DNA from: JBBEAM01 sp942491105
GTDB taxonomy: Bacteria > Pseudomonadota > Alphaproteobacteria > Kiloniellales > DSM-21159
Length of the DNA: 64,000 nucleotides
Direction: 5' to 3'
Assembly (NCBI GenBank): GCA_942491105.1
Contig: CALNZX010000008.1
Span: forward strand, 248,001 to 312,000
A program made the position numbers and the translations under genes. Positions within the stretch are counted from its first letter, which is position 1. Every line of letters begins with the position of its first letter. Shown here piece after piece: positions 43,453 to 52,546 of the stretch. The notes beneath the pieces are model-generated. The model made no database searches and was not told where the DNA came from. It was given only the letters and a program-made list of their open reading frames with translations.

Positions 43453-44010
43453 TCACTCGAAGATCGACTGGTCGATCGAGCGGGCCCGGAACCAGGAGTT
43501 GTGATAGAGGCGTCCAAAGGTTCCAAAGCGGTCGGTCAGGAAAGGCTCGTACTCGAAGAAGACTTCGGCCGCGAACACGGTCTCATTCTCACGAATAATG
43601 AAGTTCGGCGGCAAATTCGGAGCCTCGCCGTCGTTGCCGATCTGACTGGAAACGGAGAGCGCCCCGGCGCCGCTGCGCTGCCAGACGATTTCCGGACTGC
43701 CGCCGGAATCCCGGTGCACCGAAGTCAGCACGACGGAACCGCTATCGGCGAAATCAAAGGGCTCGGCGAGATGCACCACGGCCGCGAAGATATTGTTCAC
43801 CTCGGATTCCGTCAGCACCTGGCCGCGGGATACCAGGTCGCCCATCGACATGGCGATGCGGTCGAGCTTCTGTTGCAGCAGGACGTAGCGGGCAATCTCC
43901 GCGCCGCCGAGAATCAGCGTCGTGAGCACCACCATGCTAATACCGAGCTCGATGAAAACCGAGCCCCGCTGCTCATTCCTAAAGCGCTTGAGAAGGCGGA
44001 GGCCGATCAT
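43453..44010 (-). CDS. TadE/TadF-like pseudopilin
   Basis: This 185-residue protein has a short basic N-terminus and the pseudopilin helix 'RGSVFIELGISMVVLTTLIL' (residues 16-35), with the conserved Glu21. The remainder is a soluble domain ('YVLLQQKLDRIAMSMGDLVS'). It is a likely substrate of the TadV peptidase and a minor pilus component. Its ATG overlaps the stop of the upstream tadE-like gene (ATGA). Confidence 0.87.
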   Translation of the reverse strand: MIGLRLLKRFRNEQRGSVFIELGISMVVLTTLILGGAEIARYVLLQQKLDRIAMSMGDLVSRGQVLTESEVNNIFAAVVHLAEPFDFADSGSVVLTSVHRDSGGSPEIVWQRSGAGALSVSSQIGNDGEAPNLPPNFIIRENETVFAAEVFFEYEPFLTDRFGTFGRLYHNSWFRARSIDQSIFE

Positions 44011-44642
44011 GGATCACCGAAGGGTTCGTTGCGCACGACAATCGAGGCGGTCAGGGGAACGACCCCGCCGCTCCCCATGATGTCGCCCAGCAGACCGGTC
44101 ATCAAAGGCCACTCTGCGTCAATGCGGTAGAGCACGATCTCGCCCGGCCCGCCCAGGCCCGCGGCGCCCATGTCGCTGTCCCAAATCGCATTGCCGTTGA
44201 TGTCGAGGAAGTCCTCGCCCTCGTCGTAGACGCCGTTCTCGGGGCTGTTGTCGGTGAAGGGCTCCGGCTTTCCGACCGAATCGAAACTGGGGTAGACCGA
44301 GGTCGAGATATCGTCCTCGCTCAACTCCAACAGGCCGAGCGTGCGTTCGGAAACGATGCTGATAATTCTCTGTTCGCGGGTCTGGCCATCGGGCGCGCCG
44401 CCGGTGATGCCGAAGCGCGCAGCCTCGCGTACACCGCCCTCCATCATGCTGCTGACGAAGAGGACCATGGAAATTTCCATGATGCCGACGACCGCGAGGG
44501 TGAGGATCGGAATGGCAAGCGCGAACTCGACCAGCGTGATGCCGTCTTCGCGGCGCAGATAGCGCGCAAGGCCGTCACGCGCGCCTGGGCGGCGCGTTCC
44601 GCAGTCCGTCGCTCCTATCCGAGCCAGCTTACACGCCAACAT
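44007..44642 (-). CDS. tadE: TadE-like pseudopilin with calcium-loop-like motifs
   Basis: This 211-residue protein (from the ATG read at 44642; a GTG three codons earlier is possible) has the TadE helix 'DGITLVEFALAIPILTLAVV', with the processing-site Glu. Residues ~135-160 contain two EF-hand-like segments, 'ENGVYDEGEDF' and 'LDINGNAIWDSD', of the D-x-N-G-N type that binds calcium in many exported proteins. A minor pilin stabilised by calcium is plausible. It is the first gene of a two-gene unit, divergent from copA. Confidence 0.87.
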   Translation of the reverse strand: MLACKLARIGATDCGTRRPGARDGLARYLRREDGITLVEFALAIPILTLAVVGIMEISMVLFVSSMMEGGVREAARFGITGGAPDGQTREQRIISIVSERTLGLLELSEDDISTSVYPSFDSVGKPEPFTDNSPENGVYDEGEDFLDINGNAIWDSDMGAAGLGGPGEIVLYRIDAEWPLMTGLLGDIMGSGGVVPLTASIVVRNEPFGDP

Positions 44643-44733
44643 GGTTTTCACAGTCCCTTTCGCAGATCTGGGATTGTGACAAAAATGGGTATCTAAAGAC
44701 TTAACATAGTTTGCATTTATTCGGAGTTAAGAA

Positions 44734-44766
44734 GAAAAGCGGCCCACTCCGGCGAGGGCGCTTTTC
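44734..44766. repeat. Inverted repeat upstream of the copA promoter
   Basis: GAAAAGCG (44734-44741) and CGCTTTTC (44759-44766) form an 8-bp stem that extends with one mismatch. It sits between the tadE and copA promoters, directly before the CueR-type -35. It could be a weak insulator, but no function is shown. Confidence 0.35.
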
Positions 44767-44773
44767 ATAAAGC

Positions 44774-44804
44774 TTGACCTTCCAGTGGCTGGAAACTCCA
44801 TCTA
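44774..44804 (+). promoter_or_regulatory. CueR-type copper-responsive promoter of copA
   Basis: TTGACC (44774-44779) is followed directly by the dyad TTCCAGTGGCTGGAA (44780-44794) in a 19-base spacer, ending in a -10-like CATCTA (44799-44804). This is the layout of MerR-family CueR promoters, where an over-long spacer is bent by the copper-bound regulator; the dyad sits exactly as in the known E. coli copA promoter. No cueR gene is in the window. A second -10-like TAATAG lies three bases further. Confidence 0.85.
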
Positions 44805-44842
44805 ATAGGGCGACCGGAGAACCCGCGAGAGATAGCAAAGAA

Positions 44843-47140
44843 ATGACGACCCACGAGCATGACTGCTGCGCCAGAACGCAGGGCGAGGGCCCGGCACGGC
44901 CGGCCGGGCGCGGAACAGCGGCCTACTTCTGCCCAATGTGCGCCGGCGTGGAAAGTTCTGAGCCTGGAAGCTGCCCGGTCTGCGGCATGGCGCTAGAGGC
45001 CGCGGACCCCAGGCCCTCGACCGAAACGCACTATAGCTGCCCGATGCACCCGGAAGTTGTCCAGGATACCCCAGGCGCGTGCCCGATCTGTGGCATGGCC
45101 CTAGAGGCGACGACGGTCACGCGGGAGCCGGAAGCCAACCCGGAGTTGACGGAGATGACGCGGCGCTTCGCCGTCGCCGCGGTGCTCAGCGCGCCGCTTT
45201 TCGCCCTCTCCATGGGCGAGATGATCCCCGGCCTCGCCGCCTTGCTGCACGGCGCCTGGAACGGATGGCTGCAGGCCGCGCTTGCCACGCCGGTCGTGGT
45301 CTGGGCCGGCTGGCCCTTTCTGCAACGCGGCTGGCGCTCCCTCGAAACCCGCAATCTGAACATGTTCACGCTGATCGCGCTGGGGACCTGGGCCGCCTAT
45401 CTCTACAGCCTGGCCGCCCTCTTGGTCCCCGGCATCTTCCCCGAAGGTTTCCGAAGCCATGGCAGCGGCATCGCTCTCTATTTTGAGGCCGCGGCGGTGA
45501 TCACGACCCTCGTGCTGCTCGGCCAGGTGCTGGAGCTACGCGCCCGCGAACGCACCGGCGATGCCCTGCGCGCTCTGCTGGACCTCGCGCCGAAAACGGC
45601 GCGGCGCCTCGCCGACGACGGCACGGAGCAGGAGGTTCCCGTGGAAAACCTGCAGGCCGGCGACCGCCTGCGGCTGCGCCCCGGCGAGGCCGTGCCGGTC
45701 GATGCCGTGGTGCTGGAGGGCCACAGCTCCCTCGACGAATCCATGGTGACCGGGGAATCCCTGCCTGTCGAAAAGACGGTCGGAGACAAAGTCATCGGCG
45801 GCACGCTGAACGGCTCTGGAGGCCTGGTCCTGCGCGCCGAGCAGGTCGGTGGCGATACCCTGCTGTCGCGGATCGTGCGGATGGTCTCGGAAGCGCAACG
45901 CAGCCGCGCGCCGATCCAGCGTCTGGCCGACAAGGTCGCCGGCTACTTCGTGCCCGCCGTGGTCGCGGCCGCGGCCTTGGCTTTTGTATTCTGGGCTCTT
46001 TTCGGTCCCTCTCCGGCGCTGGCCTATGGCCTCGTCGCGGCGGTCTCGGTCCTGATCATCGCCTGCCCCTGCGCCCTTGGATTGGCGACGCCGATGTCGA
46101 TCATGGTTGGCACCGGTCGTGGCGCCCGGGCAGGCGTGCTGATCAAGAACGCCGAGGCCCTGGAGCGCTTCGCCGCGGTCGATACCCTGGTCGTCGACAA
46201 GACCGGCACCTTGACCGAGGGGCGGCCAAAGCTGAAGCAGATCATCGCGGCCGCAGGCTTCGACCCGGACGAGCTGCTCAGTCTGGCTGCCAGTCTGGAA
46301 CGCGCCAGCGAACACCCCCTGGCCGCGGCCATCGTAAGAGCGGCGGAGGACAAGGGCCTGCCCCTAAGCCAGGCCGGAGACTTCACCGCGACGACCGGCA
46401 AGGGCGTCTCTGGCCAGGTCGCGGAGAAATCCATCGTCTTGGGCAATGCGGCGATGCTTGCGGAGCGGAAGATCGGTCTCGGGACGCTGGACGCCCAGGC
46501 CGAGGCCCTGCGCGGCGAAGGCGCGACGGTGCTGTTCGTCGCCATCGAGGGACAGGCCGCCGGGTTGATCGCCGTCGCCGACCCAATCAAGGCGACCACC
46601 GCCGCCGCCGTGAAAGCGCTGCACGCGGAAGGCCTGCGTATCGTCATGCTGACCGGCGACATGCGCACCACCGCCGAAGCCGTCGCGCGCGAGCTGGGTA
46701 TCGACGAGGTCGAGGCCGAGGTCCTGCCCGAGGACAAGCACGCCGTGATCGCGCGCCTGCAAGGCGAGGGCCGGGTTGTGGCCATGGCCGGCGACGGCGT
46801 CAACGACGCCCCCGCCCTGGCCCAAGCCGATGTCGGGGTCGCCATGGGCAGCGGCAGCGACGTCGCGATCGAAAGCGCCAGCGTGACCCTGGTGAAAGGC
46901 GATCTCAACGGCATTCTCAAGGCCCAGCAGTTGAGCCGTGCCACGCTGCGCAACATTCGGCAGAATCTGTTCTTCGCCTTCGTCTACAACGCCGTCGGCG
47001 TGCCCATCGCGGCCGGGGTGCTCTATCCATTTTTCGGAATTCTTTTGAGCCCGATGATCGCGGCGGCGGCGATGAGCCTGAGCTCGGTGTCGGTGATCGG
47101 CAACGCCCTGCGGCTGCGGAAGATCAAGATCGGCGCTTGA
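44843..47140 (+). CDS. copA: Copper-exporting P1B-type ATPase CopA
   Basis: This 765-residue pump exports Cu(I) from the cytoplasm. Instead of HMA domains, the N-terminus carries two heavy-metal-binding motifs of the 'YxCPM...PGxCPxCGM' kind (near residues 28-52 and 64-89). Core motifs follow: 'MVTGES' near 302, the membrane copper site 'CPCALGLATP' near 408, the phosphorylated Asp in 'DKTGTLTEG' near 452, 'SEHPLA', and 'GDGVNDAP' near 650. The last membrane helices show 'FVYNAVGVP' and 'MSLSSVSV', the Cu(I)-type signature. The ATG at 44843 lies downstream of a CueR-type promoter; the longer frame starting with TTG at 44774 would begin inside that promoter. Confidence 0.95.
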   Translation: MTTHEHDCCARTQGEGPARPAGRGTAAYFCPMCAGVESSEPGSCPVCGMALEAADPRPSTETHYSCPMHPEVVQDTPGACPICGMALEATTVTREPEANPELTEMTRRFAVAAVLSAPLFALSMGEMIPGLAALLHGAWNGWLQAALATPVVVWAGWPFLQRGWRSLETRNLNMFTLIALGTWAAYLYSLAALLVPGIFPEGFRSHGSGIALYFEAAAVITTLVLLGQVLELRARERTGDALRALLDLAPKTARRLADDGTEQEVPVENLQAGDRLRLRPGEAVPVDAVVLEGHSSLDESMVTGESLPVEKTVGDKVIGGTLNGSGGLVLRAEQVGGDTLLSRIVRMVSEAQRSRAPIQRLADKVAGYFVPAVVAAAALAFVFWALFGPSPALAYGLVAAVSVLIIACPCALGLATPMSIMVGTGRGARAGVLIKNAEALERFAAVDTLVVDKTGTLTEGRPKLKQIIAAAGFDPDELLSLAASLERASEHPLAAAIVRAAEDKGLPLSQAGDFTATTGKGVSGQVAEKSIVLGNAAMLAERKIGLGTLDAQAEALRGEGATVLFVAIEGQAAGLIAVADPIKATTAAAVKALHAEGLRIVMLTGDMRTTAEAVARELGIDEVEAEVLPEDKHAVIARLQGEGRVVAMAGDGVNDAPALAQADVGVAMGSGSDVAIESASVTLVKGDLNGILKAQQLSRATLRNIRQNLFFAFVYNAVGVPIAAGVLYPFFGILLSPMIAAAAMSLSSVSVIGNALRLRKIKIGA

Positions 47141-47171
47141 CCTCCGCGCGGTTTCGGCGAGGCTTCCGCGC

Positions 47172-48464
47172 ATGATCGAGAATGAAGCGCCGGAGCTGGC
47201 CAATTCCCTCTGGGCGGCGACGGCCAATCCCCACCCCAGCTGTCCCGCGCTGCGCGATGCCATGACCTGCGACATTGCCATCGTCGGCGGCGGTTTCACC
47301 GGCCTGTCCTGCGCCCTGCATCTGGCCGAACGCGGATTGAAGCCCGTGCTGCTGGAAGCAGAAGCTCCTGGCTGGGGCGCCTCGGGGCGCAACGGCGGAC
47401 AGGTCATCCCAGGATTGAAAGAGGATCCCGACAGCATCGAGGCCGCCTTCGGGCCGGAGATCGGCGGCCGCCTGGTGGCGCTCGCCGGCGGCGCACCGGA
47501 TCTGGTGTTCGATCTGATCCGCCGCTACGGCATTGCCTGCGACGCCCAGCGGCATGGCTGGATACAACCGGCGCACTCGGCCGCGGCACTGCGCCTCTCC
47601 GAGGATCGGGCCGCCCAGTGGAGCCGCCGGGGCGCGCCCATCGAGCTGCTCGGCAGGGCGGACATGGAGACCCTGCTCGGCTGCGGTGGCTACCACGGCG
47701 GCCTGCTCGACCGGCGCGGCGGCGGCCTGCATCCGCTCAACTACGCGCTCGGTCTCGCCCAGGCCGCGCAGGCGCGCGGAGCGCGGCTGTACGGCGGGAC
47801 ACCGGTGCTCAGCCTCGAGCGCGCGCAGCATCGCTATCTCCTGAAGACGCCGAGGGGGGAAGTCACGGCGCGCCGCGTGGCGCTATGCACCAACGGCTAC
47901 ACCGCGAACCTGGTTCCGGAGCTGCGCCGCAGCATCCTGCCGCTGCGTTCCCTCCAGGTCGCCAGCAAGCCGCTGCCGGCGGAGCTGCGGCACCACATCC
48001 TGCCGCATGGGCAGGTCGTCTCCGATACCCGGCCGCTGCTGAGCTACTTCCGGCTCGACGCCGAGGGGCGCTTTCTGATCGGCGGCCGTGGCGCCGAGCG
48101 CGGCGCGGCGATCCAAGGCCGCCTGCGCGCACTGCGCGCGACCGCCGAAAAGCTGTTCCCGCAGCTAGCGGAAGCAAGCTGGCAGTACCACTGGGGCGGC
48201 TTGGTGGCGATCACGCCGGACCACTACCCGCATCTGCACGAACCCTCCCCCGGGCTGGTCGCCGCTCTGGGCTACAACGGCCGTGGCGTCGCCATGGCGA
48301 CGGCCATGGGCAAGGTGCTCGCCGATAAGCTGAGCGGCGTGAGCGACGATGAGCTCGATTTCCCGGTAACCCCGCTCCGCCCCGTACCCCTCCATGGGCT
48401 ACGCAAACCGGCGGTCGCGGCGGTGATGGCCTGGCAGCTGCTGCGCGAACGGCTGCGCGGCTAG
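47172..48464 (+). CDS. FAD-dependent amine oxidase (DAO family, PuuB-like)
   Basis: This 430-residue flavoprotein has the N-terminal FAD motif 'CDIAIVGGGFTGLSCALHLA' (residues ~35-54) and 'GASGRNGGQVIPGLK', the flavin-contact segment typical of gamma-glutamylputrescine oxidoreductase-like enzymes. 'GYNGRGVAMATAMGK' near 371 closes the FAD site. It probably oxidises an amino acid or polyamine derivative; no other polyamine gene is nearby. It starts 31 bases after copA and could be cotranscribed. Confidence 0.87.
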   Translation: MIENEAPELANSLWAATANPHPSCPALRDAMTCDIAIVGGGFTGLSCALHLAERGLKPVLLEAEAPGWGASGRNGGQVIPGLKEDPDSIEAAFGPEIGGRLVALAGGAPDLVFDLIRRYGIACDAQRHGWIQPAHSAAALRLSEDRAAQWSRRGAPIELLGRADMETLLGCGGYHGGLLDRRGGGLHPLNYALGLAQAAQARGARLYGGTPVLSLERAQHRYLLKTPRGEVTARRVALCTNGYTANLVPELRRSILPLRSLQVASKPLPAELRHHILPHGQVVSDTRPLLSYFRLDAEGRFLIGGRGAERGAAIQGRLRALRATAEKLFPQLAEASWQYHWGGLVAITPDHYPHLHEPSPGLVAALGYNGRGVAMATAMGKVLADKLSGVSDDELDFPVTPLRPVPLHGLRKPAVAAVMAWQLLRERLRG

Positions 48465-49756
48465 CGGCCGCCCCGCAGATCGGCGGCGAAAGCGCGGAAC
48501 AACAGCAGCGTCGTCGCGATGACGTAGATCCCGCAGGAAAGAAACAACGCCGAGAAGGAAACGCCCAGGTCGATCAGCACCCCGAGAATGCCGGGCGCCG
48601 CCGCCGTCGAGAGCACCATCAGCGTCGCCGCCACGGAGCGGATCGTACCGAGCCGCGCCAGCCCGTAGAGCTCCGCCCACATCGAGGTGGTCACGGTCGC
48701 CGAACAGCCGGTGCTGAACCCGGCCAGCAGCATGTAGAGCGGTGCCGTCACCGGATCGCTGCCCAGCGCCAGCACGAAACAGGCCACCCCGAAGGGCAGC
48801 AGGTAAAAGGGCATCAGCCGCACGGCGCGCAGGCGGTCGACCAGATATCCGCTGATCATGGTCCCGCCGATCGAGGCCGCCGCATAGACCGAGAAGCTGC
48901 CGGCGAACCAGGACAGCGACCAGCCCCGGGCCTCGACCAGCGGCACCTGGTGGAAGAATATTCCGGTGTTGATAAACCCCGGTGCGATCAGCGCCGGCAG
49001 GATCATGAGAAACCGCCGCTCCTGAAACAGAGCGGCGTACTGACGCAGCAGGCCGTCGCGGGATCGCCCCGAGCCGCCGTCGCGCGCCAGCACGCGGTCG
49101 TGACGGGCGCGCTGCCCGCGCAGCAGCAGCAGCATCAAGGGCAGGGCCAGCAATGCCATGATCGCCGCGTTGCCGAGCCAAACGCCGCGCCAGCCGATGG
49201 CCGCGATGGCGGCGACGGTCAACAGGGGCAGCATGGCTTCGCTCACCGGGTGTCCCATGGTGGCGATCGCGATGGCCCGGCCGCGTCCGGCCTCGAAATA
49301 GCGCGCCATGCTGGTCACCGAGGCGTGGCTCATCACCCCCTGGGCCGAGAGCCGCAGCAAAAACAGGCACAGCACGAAGATCGCCAGATGCTCGGCGAGG
49401 AACAGCAGCAGGCAAGCAAGGGACAGCACGGCGCAGGCCGTGCCCGCATAGGCCCGCAGGTCGATCCGGTCGATCTGCGCTCCGAACCAGAGCATGCAAA
49501 GGCCGCTTGCCAGGGTCGCCAGGGAATAGAGCGAACCGAAGCTGCCGTGGGATAAGCCGAAGCTCTCACGGAACTCGGCGTTGAACAGGGAAATGAAATA
49601 GGTCTGGCCGAAGCTCGAAAAGAACGACAGCAGAAATCCGAAGGACAGCAGACGCAGACTCTCCGGCGTCAACAAACCGGAAGGATGATCGTCAACGCGC
49701 GGTGGCAAGTTGCTCTCCGTTTCCCGGCACAACGCCAGGGTGCCATCGCTTGCCAT
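48461..49756 (-). CDS. Major facilitator superfamily transporter
   Basis: This 431-residue inner-membrane protein has about twelve hydrophobic segments and the MFS loop 'WFGAQIDRIDLRAYAG' between helices 2 and 3. The second half includes 'GYLVDRLRAVRLMPFYLLP', equivalent to the loop between helices 8 and 9. Substrate and direction of transport are not readable. The gene converges on the FAD oxidase gene, with a four-base overlap of the two stops. Confidence 0.88.
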   Translation of the reverse strand: MASDGTLALCRETESNLPPRVDDHPSGLLTPESLRLLSFGFLLSFFSSFGQTYFISLFNAEFRESFGLSHGSFGSLYSLATLASGLCMLWFGAQIDRIDLRAYAGTACAVLSLACLLLFLAEHLAIFVLCLFLLRLSAQGVMSHASVTSMARYFEAGRGRAIAIATMGHPVSEAMLPLLTVAAIAAIGWRGVWLGNAAIMALLALPLMLLLLRGQRARHDRVLARDGGSGRSRDGLLRQYAALFQERRFLMILPALIAPGFINTGIFFHQVPLVEARGWSLSWFAGSFSVYAAASIGGTMISGYLVDRLRAVRLMPFYLLPFGVACFVLALGSDPVTAPLYMLLAGFSTGCSATVTTSMWAELYGLARLGTIRSVAATLMVLSTAAAPGILGVLIDLGVSFSALFLSCGIYVIATTLLLFRAFAADLRGGR

Positions 49757-49798
49757 GGGAAGCGCGGGTCAGGCAAGCGTGAAAACGCCGCCTCGCTT

Positions 49799-49963
49799 TC
49801 AGATACCGATTTCGCTCAGAAAGTAGCCTGCTTTGCGGCAGCCGCTCCAGCTATCGGGGCAGAGCCAGCCAAAGGCCGTATTGCCGCCCAGAGAATTCAA
49901 ATCGACCAAGAAGAAGACGAACAGCGCGCAAGCGAGCATGAACAGCAAGAAGATCTTCGCCAT
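49799..49963 (-). CDS. Small membrane or secreted protein (54 residues), unknown
   Basis: A short frame inside the 333-base gap between the MFS and histidine kinase genes encodes a 54-residue protein. It starts 'MAKIFLLFMLACALFVFFLV', a hydrophobic helix or signal peptide, followed by a short tail with two cysteines ('WLCPDSWSGCRKAGYFL') and no low-complexity sequence. A weak GTGGAA site lies before the ATG. The clean hydrophobic start and the paired Cys make a real small protein plausible. I do not recognise it. The rest of the gap shows no other gene. Confidence 0.45.
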   Translation of the reverse strand: MAKIFLLFMLACALFVFFLVDLNSLGGNTAFGWLCPDSWSGCRKAGYFLSEIGI

Positions 49964-50089
49964 GGTTCCACGACAATCTGTGAACGCTATCGGGATAAAC
50001 GATAGGCCAGCGGTATTACCGAAGAATGAAGCTCTTATTAGCTGAATACTTAAGAAATACTCAGCTTATGCGCGCAGTTCGCGCAGTGG

Positions 50090-52342
50090 CTATGCGGTGG
50101 AAGCCTTGCGGGTTTCCGCCGCGGTACACACGCGCGCGGCGGGCAGCCGCGCGAATGCCCGCGTGCCCTCTTGCGGGCCGGAATCGATGACCAGCGTTCC
50201 GCCGTGCAGCTCCACCAGCCTCTTGACCAACGGCAGCCCCAGTCCCGCGCCGCTCTTGTTGTTGGCGACGGTTGCCTCCGCTTGGCGGAACGGCTCGAGG
50301 ATGGTCGGAATGTCCGCCGCCAAAATTCCTGGGCCGCGATCGGCGACCTCTATTTCGATTTCGCCGGAGACCATGGTGGAAACCCGCAGCTGGACCTCGC
50401 TGCCCTCCGGTGAAAATTTCACGGCGTTGCCGACGAGGTTGACCATGATCTGGCAGAGCCGCTTCCGGTCCCCGAGAATCGGGGAAATGTCGGGCTCGAC
50501 CTCGGCAGCGATCTCGACGCCGGCTTCCTTGGCTTCCTGGGACAGCAGACGCAGCGCATCCTGAACGACCGCGCCGAGATCGACCTGCTCTTCATCGATA
50601 GCCAGGCGGCCCGCCTCGATGCGCGACAGATCGAGAATATCCGCGATGACGTCCAGGAGATGGTGGCCAGAGGCCTTGATATCGTCGAGATACTCGTAGT
50701 AGGCGGGCGTGCCTAGCGGGCCGAGTATTTCCTGACGCATCAGGTCGGAGAAACCGATAATGGCGTTCAGCGGCGTGCGCAATTCGTGGCTCATGTTCGC
50801 CAGGAAGAAGCTTTTCGCCTGACTCGCCTGCTCGGCGGTATCGACCGCCTTGCAGAGCTCCAGCTTGCTGCGCTCCTGCTCCGTGATATCGCTGTAGACC
50901 GTGACGCAGCCGCCGCCGGGAAGCGGCGCGCCCTGCACCTGCAAGACCGTGCCGTCTGGCCGCGCACGCGTAAAGGAGTGCGGCTCGCCGCGTTTGGCCA
51001 AGGCCAGCCGCTTGCGCACCAGTTCCTCGACATCGCCATTTCCGTATTCGCCGCGCGCGGCGTTGTAGCGGATGAACTTCTCGAAGGGATCGCCAAGCTT
51101 GAGATCCTGCTCCGGAAACTCCAGCAGCTCGCGAAAGCGGCGGTTGTAGGCAATCAGGTTCATGTCGGCGTCGATGACGCTGATGCCCTGGCTCATGTTT
51201 TCCAGCGTGGCTTGCAAGATGCGGTGCTGTTCGGAAAGGCGGCGCTGGGCTTCAATCTCCTTGGTCGCATCCCGGCCGGTACCGCGATATCCGGTAAAGC
51301 GCCCCTTTTCATCGAAGACCGGACGGCCGGAAACCAGGAAACGCAGCTCCCGTCCGTCCGGCGCGTGAAACACGAAGCCAAAATCGCGGAATGGCCGGCG
51401 CTTCTCCAGGTCCTCCGCATGGCGGCGCCACAGCAAAGCGTCGGCGCCTTTCCGCGCCAGCTCCAGACGGTTCTTGCCCATGACGTCGCCCCTGCCGATA
51501 CCTGCGACCTGTTCGAGCCGTTCTGAAAGATAGGTGAACCGGAGCTGCGCGTCGGTTTCCCAAATCCAGTCGCCGGCGGTTTCCGCGACGTCCCGGAATC
51601 GCCTTTCGCTGGCCTGCAGTTCGGCGCGCGCAGCGGCCATCCGCCTTGCGTTAAGGCTCCAGAGCCAAAGGGCAGCGGTCCACAGCAACAGGGAAGCCCC
51701 GCCACCGCCCCAGTAGACCATGCTGTGAAGCTCGCTGGCCGAGCGCCGCATGGCCGCGGAAAAGGCATGCTCGTAGACCGTCAGCTCGGCGTCCAAATGG
51801 TCGACGCGGTTCAGCAAATCCTCGAGGCGCTGCGGATTGCGCGCGCCATCCATTTCCTCCTTGATTTGCACGGCCAAGGCTTCGATCGCCTCGATGTTCT
51901 GATCGCCATAGCGCCACAGATCGACTTGGTCGCGCATCAGACGAGACTCGCTGAAATGGCGGAACAGCCAAATCATACCGGGGACATCGTCGGGATGATT
52001 GAAACCCTGTATCAAGCCTCGAGCCGCGGTCTCGGTATCGACCGGCCGGCGCTCCAAGGCTTCGCGGGCCATGCGCGTACCGCGTGGAATCTTGATCTGC
52101 CACTCGTAGCTCGCCCAGTCGCCCGGATGTCCCGTGCGCACAAACTCGGACAAGGCGTGCACGGCCGCTTTCTGCGCCTTGGAGTACTGGCCTTCGCCCG
52201 CAACATAGGCGCGGGTCAGGTTGGTGACTTCAAGGCCGCCCAGAACGATCGCGAGAATCGCGACCTGCACGGCGATGAACACAGCCGGCACGAGAGCCGC
52301 GTGCATCGATATTCGCTTTTTGCTCGCCGTGCCTGAATGCAT
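50090..52342 (-). CDS. Membrane PAS-sensor histidine kinase
   Basis: This 750-residue kinase has an N-terminal membrane helix (~14-36), a periplasmic sensing region of ~165 residues, and a second helix near 208-229. Two PAS domains follow (~240-365 and ~370-490). A HisKA domain has the phospho-accepting His in 'ANMSHELRTPLNAIIGF' near 519, and the HATPase domain has N box 'NLVGNAVKFSPEG', 'DRGPGIL' and 'GAGLGLPLVKRL'. No receiver domain is fused and no response regulator gene is adjacent, so its partner is unknown. It shares the GAGLGLPL style of ATP-binding domain with the two kinases at 58-60 kb. Confidence 0.92.
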   Translation of the reverse strand: MHSGTASKKRISMHAALVPAVFIAVQVAILAIVLGGLEVTNLTRAYVAGEGQYSKAQKAAVHALSEFVRTGHPGDWASYEWQIKIPRGTRMAREALERRPVDTETAARGLIQGFNHPDDVPGMIWLFRHFSESRLMRDQVDLWRYGDQNIEAIEALAVQIKEEMDGARNPQRLEDLLNRVDHLDAELTVYEHAFSAAMRRSASELHSMVYWGGGGASLLLWTAALWLWSLNARRMAAARAELQASERRFRDVAETAGDWIWETDAQLRFTYLSERLEQVAGIGRGDVMGKNRLELARKGADALLWRRHAEDLEKRRPFRDFGFVFHAPDGRELRFLVSGRPVFDEKGRFTGYRGTGRDATKEIEAQRRLSEQHRILQATLENMSQGISVIDADMNLIAYNRRFRELLEFPEQDLKLGDPFEKFIRYNAARGEYGNGDVEELVRKRLALAKRGEPHSFTRARPDGTVLQVQGAPLPGGGCVTVYSDITEQERSKLELCKAVDTAEQASQAKSFFLANMSHELRTPLNAIIGFSDLMRQEILGPLGTPAYYEYLDDIKASGHHLLDVIADILDLSRIEAGRLAIDEEQVDLGAVVQDALRLLSQEAKEAGVEIAAEVEPDISPILGDRKRLCQIMVNLVGNAVKFSPEGSEVQLRVSTMVSGEIEIEVADRGPGILAADIPTILEPFRQAEATVANNKSGAGLGLPLVKRLVELHGGTLVIDSGPQEGTRAFARLPAARVCTAAETRKASTA

Positions 52343-52546
52343 CTATGAAAGGCGCTCTTTGTACAGAATACTATTTTAAGCTGTTGCATGAAGCATCGCC
52401 GCACGCAACGACACTGGACTCGTCGGGTGGTTTTCTCGGGAGGCGTTAAGGGAGACAACAGCCCGGCTACAGGCGCTAAAATGCGCTGAAAATGCCTACC
52501 AAGGGATTAATCGAGGAAAACAATTAAGTATAAAAACGAGAAAACT

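Noticed and set aside
44774..44842. An N-terminal extension of CopA from a TTG at 44774
   Set aside because: That frame begins on the promoter -35 itself; the ATG at 44843 is a better start.
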